64,000 nucleotides of DNA, taken from assembly GCF_011758655.1 (NCBI RefSeq), contig NZ_JAAMPA010000001.1:806001-870000 (forward strand), in the 5' to 3' direction. This document shows, piece after piece, positions 1 to 7,937 of the stretch. The first letter of the stretch is position 1. Each line of letters starts with the position of its first letter. A model generated the notes under the pieces. The model saw only the letters and a program-made list of their open reading frames with translations. It was not told the DNA's origin and searched no databases. Both the position numbers and the translations under genes were made by a program. The DNA comes from Modestobacter marinus. GTDB lineage: Bacteria > Actinomycetota > Actinomycetes > Mycobacteriales > Geodermatophilaceae.

Positions 1-80
1 GCCGCTCGAGCCCCTGCCACCTCGCACCCAGGTCCGTGTCCTACAGCGGACTGAGTGAGCCGAGATGGGCTCCGGCGCAG

Positions 81-303
81 CACCGGGGTCGGCTGCGGCG
101 CGGGTGCAGCCTCCGGCTCGGGAGCGGGCTCAGGGAGCCGGGACCGGCTCCGGCATCCGGAGTCGGCTGCGGCGCGGGCGCGGGCCCCGACTCAGGGGCG
201 GGCTCAGGGAGCCGGGACCGGCTCCGGCGCAGCGTCCGGAGTCGGCGCGGGCGCGGGCCCCGGCTCAGGGGCGGGTTCAGGGAGCCGGGACCGGCTCCGG
301 CGC
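81..303. repeat. Three ~74-bp tandem repeats across the PBP stop codon
   Basis: A 23-bp core is identical at 131-153, 205-227 and 278-300, so the period is 74 then 73 bp; the flanking bases of each unit are near-identical GC-rich sequence. Every unit carries TCA at its left edge (130, 204, 277), which read on the minus strand is TGA. The copy at 277 is the stop codon of the penicillin-binding protein. The array continues the same repetitive sequence that encodes its Pro-rich tail, so it looks like expansion of that tail into the 3' flank. Confidence 0.85.
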
Positions 304-3117
304 CGCGTCCGGAGTCGGCTGCGGCGCGGGCGCGGGCCCCGGCTCCGGGGCGGGCTCCGGGGCCGGGGCGGGGGTTGGCTCAGGTACCGGCGCCGGGTCG
401 GGCTGGGGTTCTGGCGCGGGAGTCGGGGCAGGACCCGGCTCGGGGGTCGGCTCCGGGGTCGGCTCGGGCGACGGCGTCGGCGTCGGGTCGGCCACCGGAG
501 TCGGGTCGGGCACCGGAGTTGGATCGGGCGTGGGAGACGGATCGGGCGTGGGAGACGGATCGGGCGTGGGAGACGGCGTCGGCTCCGGCACAGGCGTCGG
601 CTCCGGGGCGGGCTCGGGAGCAGGGGCGGGCTCCGGGGCCAGCACCGGGCTGGGCTCCGGCGTCGGTTCCGGACGCGGCTCGGGAGCCGGCTGCGGTGCC
701 GGCTCAGGCTGGGGCGCGGGCCGGCGCACCGGCGGCGGGGGCGCGTAGTCGGCCCCGTTGCTGACCAGGATCGTCACCTGGCCACCCGGCGGGACGGATC
801 GCCCACCCGACGGGGACAGCCCGACCACCCGGCCGGCGGGCCGGGCGCCGTCCACCACCTGGCGGACGACCTGGAAGCCACGCTCGGCCAGCAGCCCACG
901 GCACCAGTCCGCCCAGGCGCCGACGCACCCGCCCGGCACGGTGGCGCGCTCGCTGCGCAGGTACTGGGGGTCCGGCGGCGGGAAGGCCGCGACCGGCCGG
1001 CTGGTGAGCACCGGCGCCATCGCGTCGTGCCAGATGGTGGCCGCCTTGCCGCCACCGAACCCGCCGACGTCCTGGTTGCGGACCGGGTCGTAGACCATGA
1101 CGCTGGCCGCCAACTGCGGCGTGTAGCCGACGAAGGTGACCGAGTAGTTGCCCTGGCTGGTGCCCGTCTTACCGGCGATCTGGTGGCCGGGGACGTACGC
1201 CCGGCGACCGGTCTGCCCGGGGAAACCGGGCTCGACGTCCTTGCGGAGGGCGTGGGTGAGCGTGTCGGCGATGCCCGGCGCGATCACCTCGGGCGTGCAC
1301 TGCGGGCCGCCGACCAGTGGCTGGCCGTCCGGGCCGGCCAGCGGCTCGCCGGCCCGGTCGACGATGGCCTCGACCAGCCGGGGCTCGCAGTGCGTGCCGC
1401 GAGCGGCGAGGGTGGCGTAGGCGTTGGCCAGGGCCAGCGGGCTGGTCGGCTCGGCGCCGAAGGTGAACGAGCCCCGGTTCTCCGCGATGACCTGGTCGGC
1501 GATCGGGTCGAGGCTGGCCAGCCCGAGCCGCTGGGCCACCCGGACCGGCGCCTCGACGCTGCCCAGCGCGTCCTCCAGGGCGAGGAAGTAGGTGTTGGAG
1601 GAGCGGTAGAGGGCCTGCTCCATGTCCAGCCGGCGCGGGTAGTTGCCGGCGTTCTCGACGTCGTAGGGGCCGTCCCCGTCGCGGTAGACCTCGGAGACGT
1701 AGGGGTCCGGCGTCCGCAGCTGGAAGTCCAGGCCGAAGCCCTGCTCCAGCGCGGCGGCGGCGGTGAAGACCTTGTAGGTGGAGCCGGCGCCCTGGCCGGC
1801 GGCGGCCGGGAGGTCGACCGTGGTCTGGGTCGGGTCGGCCTCGTCGAGCCCGTAGGTGCGGTTGACCGACATGGCCAGCACCCGGCCGGTACCGGGCTCG
1901 ACGTTGACGTAGACGGCCGCGCGGGGGTCGTCCAGCGCCAGGGTCTGCACCACGGCGGCGTCCCCGGCCCGCTGCAGGACCGGGTCCAGGGTGGTCCGCA
2001 CGGTCAGCCCGCCGGCCTGCAGCTGCTCGGTGGTCAGGCCGTACTGCTCGGTGAGCACCTTCAGCAGGTGCCCGCAGAAGAAGCCGCCGATGGTCGCCTC
2101 GGTGCACCCGTTGGGGGCGCTGCCGCCGTCGATGACGCCCAGCGGCTCGGCCGTGGCGGCGTCCGCGGCGGCCTGGTCGAGCAGGCCGACCTCGGCCATG
2201 CGGCGCAGGACGAGGTCCCGGCGCTGCTTCGTCGGCTCGGGTGCGGTCACCGGGTCGTAGTAGGCCGGGCTGCGGACCAGCCCGGCCAGCATCGCGGCCT
2301 GGGCGGCGGTCAGCTGGTCGGCGGTGGTGCCGAAGTAGCGCTGCGCGGCGGCGGCGACCCCGTAGGCGCCGTTGCCGAAGTACACGGTGTTCAGGTAGCG
2401 GGTGAGGATCTCGTCCTTGCTGTACTGCGCCTCCACCGCCAGGGCGATCTGCGCCTCCCGCAGCTTGCGGCCGACGGTGTCCGCCGTCGCCGCGGCCCGC
2501 CCGTCGGCGTCCTCGGCCATCTGCAGCCGCAGCTGCTTGACCAGCTGCTGGGTGATCGTCGACCCGCCCTCGGCGACTTCGCCGGCGGCGATGTTGCGCG
2601 CCAGCGCGCGCAGCAGCCCGCGGGAGTCCACCCCCGGGTGGTCGCGGAACCGGGCGTCCTCGATGGCGATCAGCGCGTCCTTCATCACCGGTGCGATCTG
2701 CTCGCCGGTGAGCGGGTTCCGGTTGCGCGAGTAGAACTCGGTGATCAGCGAGCCGTCCGCGGCGAGGACGCGGGTGTTGCCCGGCAGCCGGGTGTCGACG
2801 GCGGCGGTCTCCAGCGGGCGTACGAGGGCGGCACCCTGCTGGGCCAGCGCGCTCGCCCCGCCGATCCAGGGCGCGACGACCCCGGCGACCAGCCCGCCGG
2901 CGACCACGAGGGCGAGGAGCAGGCGGAGCAGGACGACGCCGCGACGCCGTGGACGCGCAGCGGCCGGCTCGGCCGCCGGCAACAGCCAGGGCTGCCCCTC
3001 CCGGGGCCGACGTCCTGCTGCGGCGATGACCTGCACCTCTTCCGGCGACGGGCAGCCGACTCTTGCCCGCCGGCCACGGTGGGTTCTCCCCACGGTGCTC
3101 CGGGACGCCCGGCCCAT
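277..3117 (-). CDS. Bifunctional penicillin-binding protein (GT51 + transpeptidase + PASTA) with Pro-rich tail
   Basis: Class A PBP, 946 aa, polymerising and cross-linking peptidoglycan outside the membrane. A cytoplasmic N-terminus precedes one membrane segment at about 59-85. The GT51 domain shows the catalytic Glu153 motif ([13 protein letters not shown]) and [12 protein letters not shown]. The transpeptidase has S446-TYK, S506-SN and K650-TG. A single PASTA domain sits at about 735-788 and is followed by some 155 residues of Pro/Glu/Thr/Asp-rich repeats that may span or bind the wall. The stop lies inside a 74-bp tandem repeat. The ATG at 3117 has no clear Shine-Dalgarno; a GTG at 3036 would still keep the membrane segment, so the first residues are uncertain. 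The neighbour at 3212 is divergent. Confidence 0.93.
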   Translation of the reverse strand: MGRASRSTVGRTHRGRRARVGCPSPEEVQVIAAAGRRPREGQPWLLPAAEPAAARPRRRGVVLLRLLLALVVAGGLVAGVVAPWIGGASALAQQGAALVRPLETAAVDTRLPGNTRVLAADGSLITEFYSRNRNPLTGEQIAPVMKDALIAIEDARFRDHPGVDSRGLLRALARNIAAGEVAEGGSTITQQLVKQLRLQMAEDADGRAAATADTVGRKLREAQIALAVEAQYSKDEILTRYLNTVYFGNGAYGVAAAAQRYFGTTADQLTAAQAAMLAGLVRSPAYYDPVTAPEPTKQRRDLVLRRMAEVGLLDQAAADAATAEPLGVIDGGSAPNGCTEATIGGFFCGHLLKVLTEQYGLTTEQLQAGGLTVRTTLDPVLQRAGDAAVVQTLALDDPRAAVYVNVEPGTGRVLAMSVNRTYGLDEADPTQTTVDLPAAAGQGAGSTYKVFTAAAALEQGFGLDFQLRTPDPYVSEVYRDGDGPYDVENAGNYPRRLDMEQALYRSSNTYFLALEDALGSVEAPVRVAQRLGLASLDPIADQVIAENRGSFTFGAEPTSPLALANAYATLAARGTHCEPRLVEAIVDRAGEPLAGPDGQPLVGGPQCTPEVIAPGIADTLTHALRKDVEPGFPGQTGRRAYVPGHQIAGKTGTSQGNYSVTFVGYTPQLAASVMVYDPVRNQDVGGFGGGKAATIWHDAMAPVLTSRPVAAFPPPDPQYLRSERATVPGGCVGAWADWCRGLLAERGFQVVRQVVDGARPAGRVVGLSPSGGRSVPPGGQVTILVSNGADYAPPPPVRRPAPQPEPAPQPAPEPRPEPTPEPSPVLAPEPAPAPEPAPEPTPVPEPTPSPTPDPSPTPDPSPTPDPTPVPDPTPVADPTPTPSPEPTPEPTPEPGPAPTPAPEPQPDPAPVPEPTPAPAPEPAPEPGPAPAPQPTPDAAPEPVPAP
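523..576. repeat. 18-bp perfect tandem repeat, three copies
   Basis: Units lie at 523-540, 541-558 and 559-576 and are identical. In the minus-strand reading frame of the penicillin-binding protein each unit encodes a six-residue PSPTPD-type block of the C-terminal tail. Because the unit is a multiple of three, copy-number changes here would keep the frame. Confidence 0.85.
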
Positions 3118-3198
3118 GCACGCCGGCGGTACTTCTCAACGCGATCGTCATGTTCGCCGCACTGCCGGACGGGGCGGCGGCGCGCTCGGGCCGGGACG

Positions 3199-3204
3199 TA
3201 CGGT
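3199..3204 (+). promoter_or_regulatory. -10 box (TACGGT) of a leaderless thioesterase transcript
   Basis: TACGGT fits the actinobacterial TAnnnT -10 pattern and is 7 nt before the GTG at 3212, where transcription would begin at or next to the start codon. No Shine-Dalgarno precedes the GTG, which agrees with a leaderless mRNA. Inferred from spacing only. Confidence 0.5.
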
Positions 3205-3211
3205 CGCTCGG

Positions 3212-3631
3212 GTGACCGCTGCGCAGGAGCTGCTGACCGAACGGGTCCAGGGCGTGCTCGACGTCCCGTTGCACGCCTGGCTCGGCCTACGGCTGGCCGA
3301 CCCGGCCGACCCGGCGGCCGGGCTGGTGCTGCCGGTCGGACCCGCGACGTTGAACAACGGCGGGGTGCTGCACGGTGGACTGGTCGCGGCCCTGCTGGAC
3401 GTCGCGGCCTACGTCCGCCTGCTCCCCCACCTGGGCCCGGGAGAGAACGCGGTGACGCACGACGCGACCAGCTCGCTGCTGCGCGCGGTGCAGCCGGGCG
3501 CGGAGCTGCGGCTGACCGGCACGCTGCTGCGGCTGGGCCGATCGGTGGCGTTCCTGCGCGCCGAGGCGAGCGTCGACGGGGAGCTCGTCGCCGCCGGCCA
3601 GGTGACGAAGACGGTGCTGCGCCCCCGATGA
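3212..3631 (+). CDS. PaaI-type hotdog-fold thioesterase
   Basis: A 139-aa single-domain hotdog protein expected to hydrolyse acyl-CoA thioesters in the cytoplasm. The segment LNNGGVLHGGLVAALLDVAA (about residues 47-66) is the family's HGG active-site region, with the acidic residue of the following helix at Asp63. The beta-strand tail ending in AAGQVTKTVLRPR is also typical. Length is normal for the family. I chose the GTG at 3212 because upstream codons look non-coding and a TACGGT -10 box lies 7 nt before it. Its stop overlaps an ATG (ATGA) in frame with the heme oxygenase, whose better ribosome binding site is further on; the two are probably co-transcribed. Substrate unknown. Confidence 0.85.
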   Translation: MTAAQELLTERVQGVLDVPLHAWLGLRLADPADPAAGLVLPVGPATLNNGGVLHGGLVAALLDVAAYVRLLPHLGPGENAVTHDATSSLLRAVQPGAELRLTGTLLRLGRSVAFLRAEASVDGELVAAGQVTKTVLRPR

Positions 3632-3678
3632 GCACGGCCCAGCCCCACGCTCCTGACGACGACCGGAGAGCCGCACCG

Positions 3679-4344
3679 ATGACCAGCACCCGCACCCCAC
3701 CCGGGTTCGCCGCCCGGCTCAAGGAGGCGACCCAGGCCGACCACACCGCGGCGGAGGGCTCGGGGTTCGTCACCGCACTGCTCGCCGGGGAGCTCCCCCG
3801 CACCGCCTACGCCGACCTGCTCACCCAGACACATGCCGTGTACGCGGTGCTGGAGGAGGCCGCCGCAGCCCAGGCCGCGTCCCCGGAGGTGCGCCCGTTC
3901 CTGCACCCGGGGCTGGTCCGGCTGCCCGCGCTGGAGGCCGACCTGGCCTTCCTGTCCGGCCCGGGGTGGCGGCGCGAGCAGGTCCTCCTGCCGGCGACGG
4001 AGTGCTACGTGGCCCGGCTGCGGGAGGTCGCCTTCGACTGGCCGGCCGGGCTGGTGGCCCACCACTACCTGCGCTACCTCGGCGACCTGTCCGGCGGGCA
4101 GATCATCCGCCGGCTGGTCAGTCGCACCTTCGGCCTGGACCAGGACGGCGTGCGGTTCTACGTGTTCGACCAGATCCCCAAGCCCAAGCCGTTCAAGGAC
4201 GCCTACCGGGCGGCGCTCGACGCCGCGCCCTGGAGTGCCGCGGAGCAGGACCGGGTGATCGCCGAGGTGTCGCTGGCCTTCCGGCTCAACGCCGACGTCT
4301 TCGCCGACCTGGGCGCGCGACACGGCGTGACCGCCCCGGCCTGA
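3679..4344 (+). CDS. Biliverdin-producing heme oxygenase
   Basis: Cytoplasmic heme oxygenase, 221 aa, opening heme to biliverdin, CO and iron; likely used for iron recovery from heme. The proximal heme ligand is His22 in EATQADHTAAE, and the distal helix has the signature YLGDLSGGQ (133-141). Length matches bacterial HmuO-type enzymes. The ATG at 3679 follows GGAGAG by 8 nt; an in-frame ATG at 3628, overlapping the thioesterase stop, would add 17 unconserved-looking residues. No heme-uptake genes are adjacent, and no iron-box was evident to me. A strong hairpin terminator follows at 4363. Confidence 0.95.
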   Translation: MTSTRTPPGFAARLKEATQADHTAAEGSGFVTALLAGELPRTAYADLLTQTHAVYAVLEEAAAAQAASPEVRPFLHPGLVRLPALEADLAFLSGPGWRREQVLLPATECYVARLREVAFDWPAGLVAHHYLRYLGDLSGGQIIRRLVSRTFGLDQDGVRFYVFDQIPKPKPFKDAYRAALDAAPWSAAEQDRVIAEVSLAFRLNADVFADLGARHGVTAPA

Positions 4345-4362
4345 GACGCCCAGAGAACACTG

Positions 4363-4392
4363 CGGCCCCGCACTCGCCAGAGTGCGGGGCCG
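4363..4392. terminator. Intrinsic hairpin after the heme oxygenase gene
   Basis: Arms 4363-4375 and 4380-4392 are a perfect 13-bp inverted repeat (cggccccgcactc) with a 4-nt loop. It lies 18 nt past the heme oxygenase stop and also just past the 3' end of the minus-strand tRNA-Arg gene, so it may stop transcription from both sides. No U-tract, as usual in actinobacteria. Confidence 0.85.
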
Positions 4393-4413
4393 TGGTGCTG
4401 TCTCAACCAGACG

Positions 4414-4486
4414 TGCGCCCGAAGGGACTCGAACCCCTAACCTTCTGATCCGTAGTCAGATGCTCTATCCGTTGAGCTACGGGCGC
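4414..4486 (-). tRNA. tRNA-Arg (anticodon ACG)
   Basis: A 73-nt cloverleaf on the minus strand. The 7-bp acceptor stem pairs gcgcccg with cgggcgc, the T-arm carries ggttcgagtcc, and the anticodon loop is ctACGga between tctga and tcaga. The CCA is not encoded. A34 would be deaminated to inosine, reading CGU/CGC/CGA. Confidence 0.95.
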
Positions 4487-4509
4487 GTGGTGCGTGTTCA
4501 GTTGTTGCG

Positions 4510-4598
4510 CGGAGGCTCCGGGATTTGAACCCGGGATGGGGATTAACCCAAACCGCATTAGCAGTGCGGCGCCATAGACCGGACTAGGCGAAGCCTCC
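4510..4598 (-). tRNA. tRNA-Ser (anticodon GCT)
   Basis: An 89-nt class II tRNA on the minus strand. The acceptor stem pairs ggaggct with agcctcc. The anticodon loop ctGCTaa is closed by ccgca/tgcgg, and the long variable arm expected of tRNA-Ser follows. The T-loop is ttcaaat. It is 23 bp upstream of tRNA-Arg on the same strand, so the two may share a transcript. Confidence 0.95.
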
Positions 4599-4651
4599 CG
4601 GGGACCGGGTTGCCCCGGAACCACCGAGGGGAAAGGTTACCAGCGCGTGCG

Positions 4652-4681
4652 GGCGGCTCCCAACCGGGGTCGGGAGCCGCC
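4652..4681. terminator. Intrinsic hairpin after the MFS gene
   Basis: Perfect 10-bp inverted repeat ggcggctccc/gggagccgcc (4652-4661, 4672-4681) directly after the MFS stop codon on the minus strand. A second small hairpin (4598-4603 with 4613-4618) follows before the tRNA-Ser gene. Confidence 0.8.
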
Positions 4682-4686
4682 GTCGA

Positions 4687-5895
4687 TCAGGCCGGGACGG
4701 CGGCCCGCTGGGGCGCGGAGGGCAGGTCAGGACGGCGTCCGGGCACCAGCGTGACCGCCACGGCCAGCGCAGCGGCACCGGTGGCCATCATGAGGGCGCC
4801 GGCCACCCCGGCCGAGGTCTCGATCAGCGCACCGCCGACCGCGGCACCGATCGCCGAAGCGCCGAAGGTCACGGTCGACAGCCAGGTGAAGGCCTCGGTG
4901 ACCGCGGACGCGGGTGCGATCGACCCCACGAGGGAGCTCTGCACGGTGAGGGTCGGGGCGATCGCCGTCCCGCCGAGGAAGAGCAGTGCGCCCAACACCC
5001 ACGGGTCGGAGATGGCCGCGAGCGGCGCGAGGCCGATCGTCACGCCCAGCAGGCACCAGCGGTACTGGCGGGGCAGGGAGGCGCTGACCACCCGGGCACC
5101 GAACCAGAGGCCACCGCCGGCCGAGCCCAGGGCCCACACCGCCAGCAACAGCCCGGAGATGCCGGGAGACCCCGCGTCGTCGGCGAACGCCGGAACCGCG
5201 ACCTCCAGCCCGCCGACGCCGAACATCAGTGCGGTGCCGCTGAGCAGGACCCGCGGCATGCCCGGCGTGGTCACCGTCGACAGCAGCCGTCGGGATGCGC
5301 TGACCACCGGCTGCCAGGCGCGCATCGGTGCGCTCGTGGCGATCCCTAGCGCGCCGAGGACGCCGAGCACACCGGCCAGACCGAGGGCGACCGCGGGGCC
5401 GGCGACGAAGGTCAGCGCCGCGACCAGGGTGGGGCCGGCCACGAACACCAGCTCGGTGGCGGTCGCGTCCAGGGCGTAGGCCGTGGGGCGGACGCGGACG
5501 TCGACCCGCGACCAGAGCGCCCGCACCGTGCCGGAGACCAGCGGGGTGGCGGCCCCGACCGCGGCCGCGGCCGCGAACACCCACGGCAGCGGCGCGCGAC
5601 CGAGGACGGCGGCGGCCACGAGCGCCAGCAGCAGCGGGTAGCCCACGGACTGGGCGAACAGCACCTGGCGCGGGCTGCGCCGGTCGGCCAGCCGGCCCAG
5701 CACCGGGGCCATCGCCGCGGTGGCGATGCCGTACGTGGCCGAGACGCCGCCGGCGATCGCGTACGAACCGGTCTGCTCCTGCACCATGAGCAGCAGTGCG
5801 AGCGGCACCATGGAGGAGGGCAGTCGCCCGGCGAACCCGGCGAGCAGGAGCACCGGGGCGGACGGCAACCGCCACACGGCGAGGTACGAACGCAT
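4687..5895 (-). CDS. MFS transporter (probable efflux)
   Basis: A 402-aa polytopic membrane protein with about 12 hydrophobic segments and the MFS loop 2-3 signature GRLADRRSPRQVL (about 66-78). It is probably a drug or metabolite exporter. The C-terminus ends in a short charged tail with no extra domain. The gene diverges from a CGNR zinc-finger regulator, and the intergenic region contains a perfect 10-bp inverted repeat, the usual arrangement of an exporter and its local regulator. The substrate cannot be read from the sequence. The start is an ATG with no strong ribosome binding site. Confidence 0.88.
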   Translation of the reverse strand: MRSYLAVWRLPSAPVLLLAGFAGRLPSSMVPLALLLMVQEQTGSYAIAGGVSATYGIATAAMAPVLGRLADRRSPRQVLFAQSVGYPLLLALVAAAVLGRAPLPWVFAAAAAVGAATPLVSGTVRALWSRVDVRVRPTAYALDATATELVFVAGPTLVAALTFVAGPAVALGLAGVLGVLGALGIATSAPMRAWQPVVSASRRLLSTVTTPGMPRVLLSGTALMFGVGGLEVAVPAFADDAGSPGISGLLLAVWALGSAGGGLWFGARVVSASLPRQYRWCLLGVTIGLAPLAAISDPWVLGALLFLGGTAIAPTLTVQSSLVGSIAPASAVTEAFTWLSTVTFGASAIGAAVGGALIETSAGVAGALMMATGAAALAVAVTLVPGRRPDLPSAPQRAAVPA

Positions 5896-5930
5896 GACTG
5901 GCTCACTTCGAGACGTGCGAGAGGGGAATG

Positions 5931-5962
5931 TGTAGGCGGTCAGCTGCTTTTCACCGCCTACA
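5931..5962. promoter_or_regulatory. Candidate operator between MFS and CGNR genes
   Basis: Perfect inverted repeat tgtaggcggt (5931-5940) / accgcctaca (5953-5962) with a 12-bp spacer, so the half-site centres are 22 bp apart, about two helical turns. It lies in the divergent promoter region, 38 bp before the regulator start. This is the geometry of a dimeric repressor site; binding by the CGNR protein is inference. Confidence 0.6.
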
Positions 5963-5999
5963 GGTTCCGGAGGCTACGGACCAACGAGTAGGGAGTCAA

Positions 6000-6530
6000 A
6001 TGAACTACGACACCTACGGGTCGAACGCTGTCGAACTGGCCATCGACCTGGCCAACGCCGACCGCGACGACCCGGGCTGGGTGCGGGTGTTCCTCGACGC
6101 CCACGACGAGTGGTTCACCGACGGGACGGCGCTGGAGCTGAGCTCCGCCGAGGCCGGCGCGGTGGCGCAGACGTCGTCCCTGGTGCGTGACGTCGCCGAG
6201 GCCGACAGCGAGCCGGAGGTGATGGCGCGACTGAACGCGCTGCTGGCGCTGGCCTCCCCGAGGCCCTACGCCACCGACCACGACGGCGAGCTGCACCTGC
6301 ACTACGCCCGCCCCGACGCAGGCGTGGTGGAGCAGCTGACGACGACGGTGGCGATGGGGCTGTCCCAGGTCGTGGTGCAGCACGGCTGGCAGCGTCTGGG
6401 CGTCTGCTCGGCGGAGGGCTGCGGGCACGTCTACGTCGACACCTCGCGCAACGCCAGCCGGCGGTACTGCTCGAACACCTGCGCGAGCCGCTCCACGGTG
6501 GCCGCGTACCGCGCTCGCCAGCGCACCTGA
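6000..6530 (+). CDS. CGNR/ABATE-type zinc-finger regulator
   Basis: A 176-aa cytoplasmic protein with an N-terminal ABATE-like ligand domain (about 1-125) and a C-terminal zinc finger. The finger has Cys136, Cys141, Cys157 and Cys161 (C-x4-C-x15-C-x3-C). The last Cys begins a CASR tetrapeptide in place of the family CGNR, followed by the usual TVAAYRARQR tail. Such proteins are thought to bind DNA. The ATG at 6000 is preceded by GGGAG at 5 nt spacing. It faces an MFS exporter across an inverted repeat, so control of that exporter is the simplest job. A PAP2 gene follows 13 nt later on the same strand. Confidence 0.88.
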   Translation: MNYDTYGSNAVELAIDLANADRDDPGWVRVFLDAHDEWFTDGTALELSSAEAGAVAQTSSLVRDVAEADSEPEVMARLNALLALASPRPYATDHDGELHLHYARPDAGVVEQLTTTVAMGLSQVVVQHGWQRLGVCSAEGCGHVYVDTSRNASRRYCSNTCASRSTVAAYRARQRT

Positions 6531-6543
6531 GGGTCGGCGCCGG

Positions 6544-7083
6544 GTGCTCCACCCCCGTCACTGGGACGCGCTGCTGTTCGCACGCGTCGGCCGACTGCCC
6601 GCGACGCCGGCCGACCGGTGGCTGCGCCGACTGTCGACCACCGCCGACCACGGCAAGCTCTGGGCGCTGATCGGCGCTGTATTCGCCCTGCGACCCGGCC
6701 GGCCCCGCCGGGCCGCCGCACGCGGACTGGGGTCGATGGCCGTGACGAGCGCGCTCGTCAACGCCGTCGTCAAGCGGCTGTTCCGCCGGGTGCGGCCGGA
6801 CCTGGTGACCGCGTCGACCGAACGAGCACTGCGCCGGGCACCGCACACGTCGTCCTTCCCGAGCGGCCACTCGGCGTCCGCGGCGGCGTTCGCGACGGGC
6901 GTCGCGCTGGAGAGCCCGGCGGCCGGGGCGTTGATCGCTCCGCTGGCGCTGGGCGTGGGCTACTCACGGGTGCACGTGGGCGTGCACTACCCGGGGGACG
7001 TGCTGGCCGGGATGGCGCTCGGCTGCGGCGTCGCCCTGGCCAGCCGGCACTGGCGCCCCCTCATCGGGGACAGAGCCCAGTAG
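6544..7083 (+). CDS. PAP2-family phosphatase
   Basis: A 179-aa membrane phosphatase with all three PAP2 motifs: K77-x6-RP (KRLFRRVRP), PSGH at 106-109, and SR-x5-H (SRVHVGVH, 141-148) with Asp152. Hydrophobic segments surround them. It may dephosphorylate an isoprenoid or lipid phosphate such as undecaprenyl diphosphate, but motif content does not decide the substrate. The start is GTG at 6544, only 13 nt after the regulator, so it is probably in the same transcript. Confidence 0.9.
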   Translation: MLHPRHWDALLFARVGRLPATPADRWLRRLSTTADHGKLWALIGAVFALRPGRPRRAAARGLGSMAVTSALVNAVVKRLFRRVRPDLVTASTERALRRAPHTSSFPSGHSASAAAFATGVALESPAAGALIAPLALGVGYSRVHVGVHYPGDVLAGMALGCGVALASRHWRPLIGDRAQ

Positions 7084-7228
7084 CCGCCCATCCGGGCAGC
7101 GCCCCAACCGCCCGACCCGGGACGACGCCGAGCCGCCACCACACCCCAACGGCCACCCGTGAGCCTGCCAGTGACCACCGCGCGTCCAACCGTGGCGGCG
7201 GGCTGGCCACGCACTGCACCCAGCGGTA

Positions 7229-7265
7229 CTAGTGCTCTGGCTGCACTGCTGCACCAGAGCACTAG
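7229..7265. terminator. Large perfect hairpin, probable terminator
   Basis: Arms ctagtgctctgg (7229-7240) and ccagagcactag (7254-7265) are a perfect 12-bp inverted repeat. The 13-nt centre contains a further tgca/tgca pair, so the stem could extend with a small bulge. It lies between the PAP2 gene and the DUF6318 lipoprotein; a regulatory palindrome cannot be excluded. The rest of the 275-bp gap holds nothing I recognise. Confidence 0.7.
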
Positions 7266-7358
7266 CGTCCACAGTTCGACCTTCTGGGCGACGCGCCGAG
7301 CCGCTGACCTGCGTACTCTCCTGACGACTTCAGTCGGGTGGGGCAGGGAGGACGACAC

Positions 7359-7937
7359 ATGAGGCCGGTCCGGGCAGCTGTGGCAGCCGCCGTGACGATC
7401 GCCGTGCTCAGCGGCTGCGCCCGCGGCGAGACGGCGAACGAGACTTTGCCCGAGGCCTCACCGTCAGCGACCGAGACCAGCGAGGCCCTCCCGCCCCTCG
7501 GCCCGCCCGACCTCCCCATGCCCCCCGAAGCCCGCGAACAAAGCGCCGCAGGTGTCGAGGCGTTCGCGCGGTACTACATCGAACTCAGCAACCACCTACT
7601 CGAGTCACTTGAAAGCCAACCGCTAAGGGACCTCAGCAGCCAATGCTCAACCTGTGATCAGCTAGCCGATGGATATGACGACTCACAGGCGCAGGGGCTA
7701 ACCTATGTCGGGGGCGAAATCGCGGTTGTCTCGACAGGGACGGCAATGGTCGATACAGACGATGCAGAAATACCCCTACTGCTCTCACAGTCACCAGTGC
7801 GCGTGATCGACAACCAAGGGAAAGACATTCCCGAGCGCGCCACGGACACTTTCCAGATTTCTGGAGGAATGACTCTGGATTGGGATCCAAGTCGCTCGAC
7901 CTGGATTGTTACAGACTGGACGGCAGACCGACTTTGA
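7359..7937 (+). CDS. DUF6318-family lipoprotein
   Basis: A 192-aa predicted lipoprotein. The signal peptide ends in a lipobox LSGC with Cys at about residue 21, followed by a Ser/Pro/Glu-rich spacer. The conserved part has PPEAREQSAAGVEAFARYYI and two close Cys in CSTC, the pattern I associate with actinobacterial DUF6318 proteins of unknown function. AGGGAGG precedes the ATG. The 3' half has visibly lower GC than its neighbours. The downstream PKD-like gene overlaps by 4 nt (TTGA), implying coupled expression and a shared cell-surface role. Confidence 0.8.
   Translation: MRPVRAAVAAAVTIAVLSGCARGETANETLPEASPSATETSEALPPLGPPDLPMPPEAREQSAAGVEAFARYYIELSNHLLESLESQPLRDLSSQCSTCDQLADGYDDSQAQGLTYVGGEIAVVSTGTAMVDTDDAEIPLLLSQSPVRVIDNQGKDIPERATDTFQISGGMTLDWDPSRSTWIVTDWTADRL

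Noticed and set aside
81-576. Repeats considered as a CRISPR array
   Set aside because: Units are directly tandem with no unique spacers, and lie in and after the Pro-rich tail of a PBP gene; no cas genes are present.
55-3600. Very long plus-strand open frame opposite the PBP gene, continuing into the heme oxygenase frame
   Set aside because: Composition is Arg/Gly-rich and repetitive as expected of the antisense of a high-GC gene; only the heme oxygenase part (from 3679) is protein-like.
4414-4598. tRNA genes as an integration site for a mobile element
   Set aside because: No integrase, excision gene or repeated tRNA 3' end was found nearby; neighbours look native.
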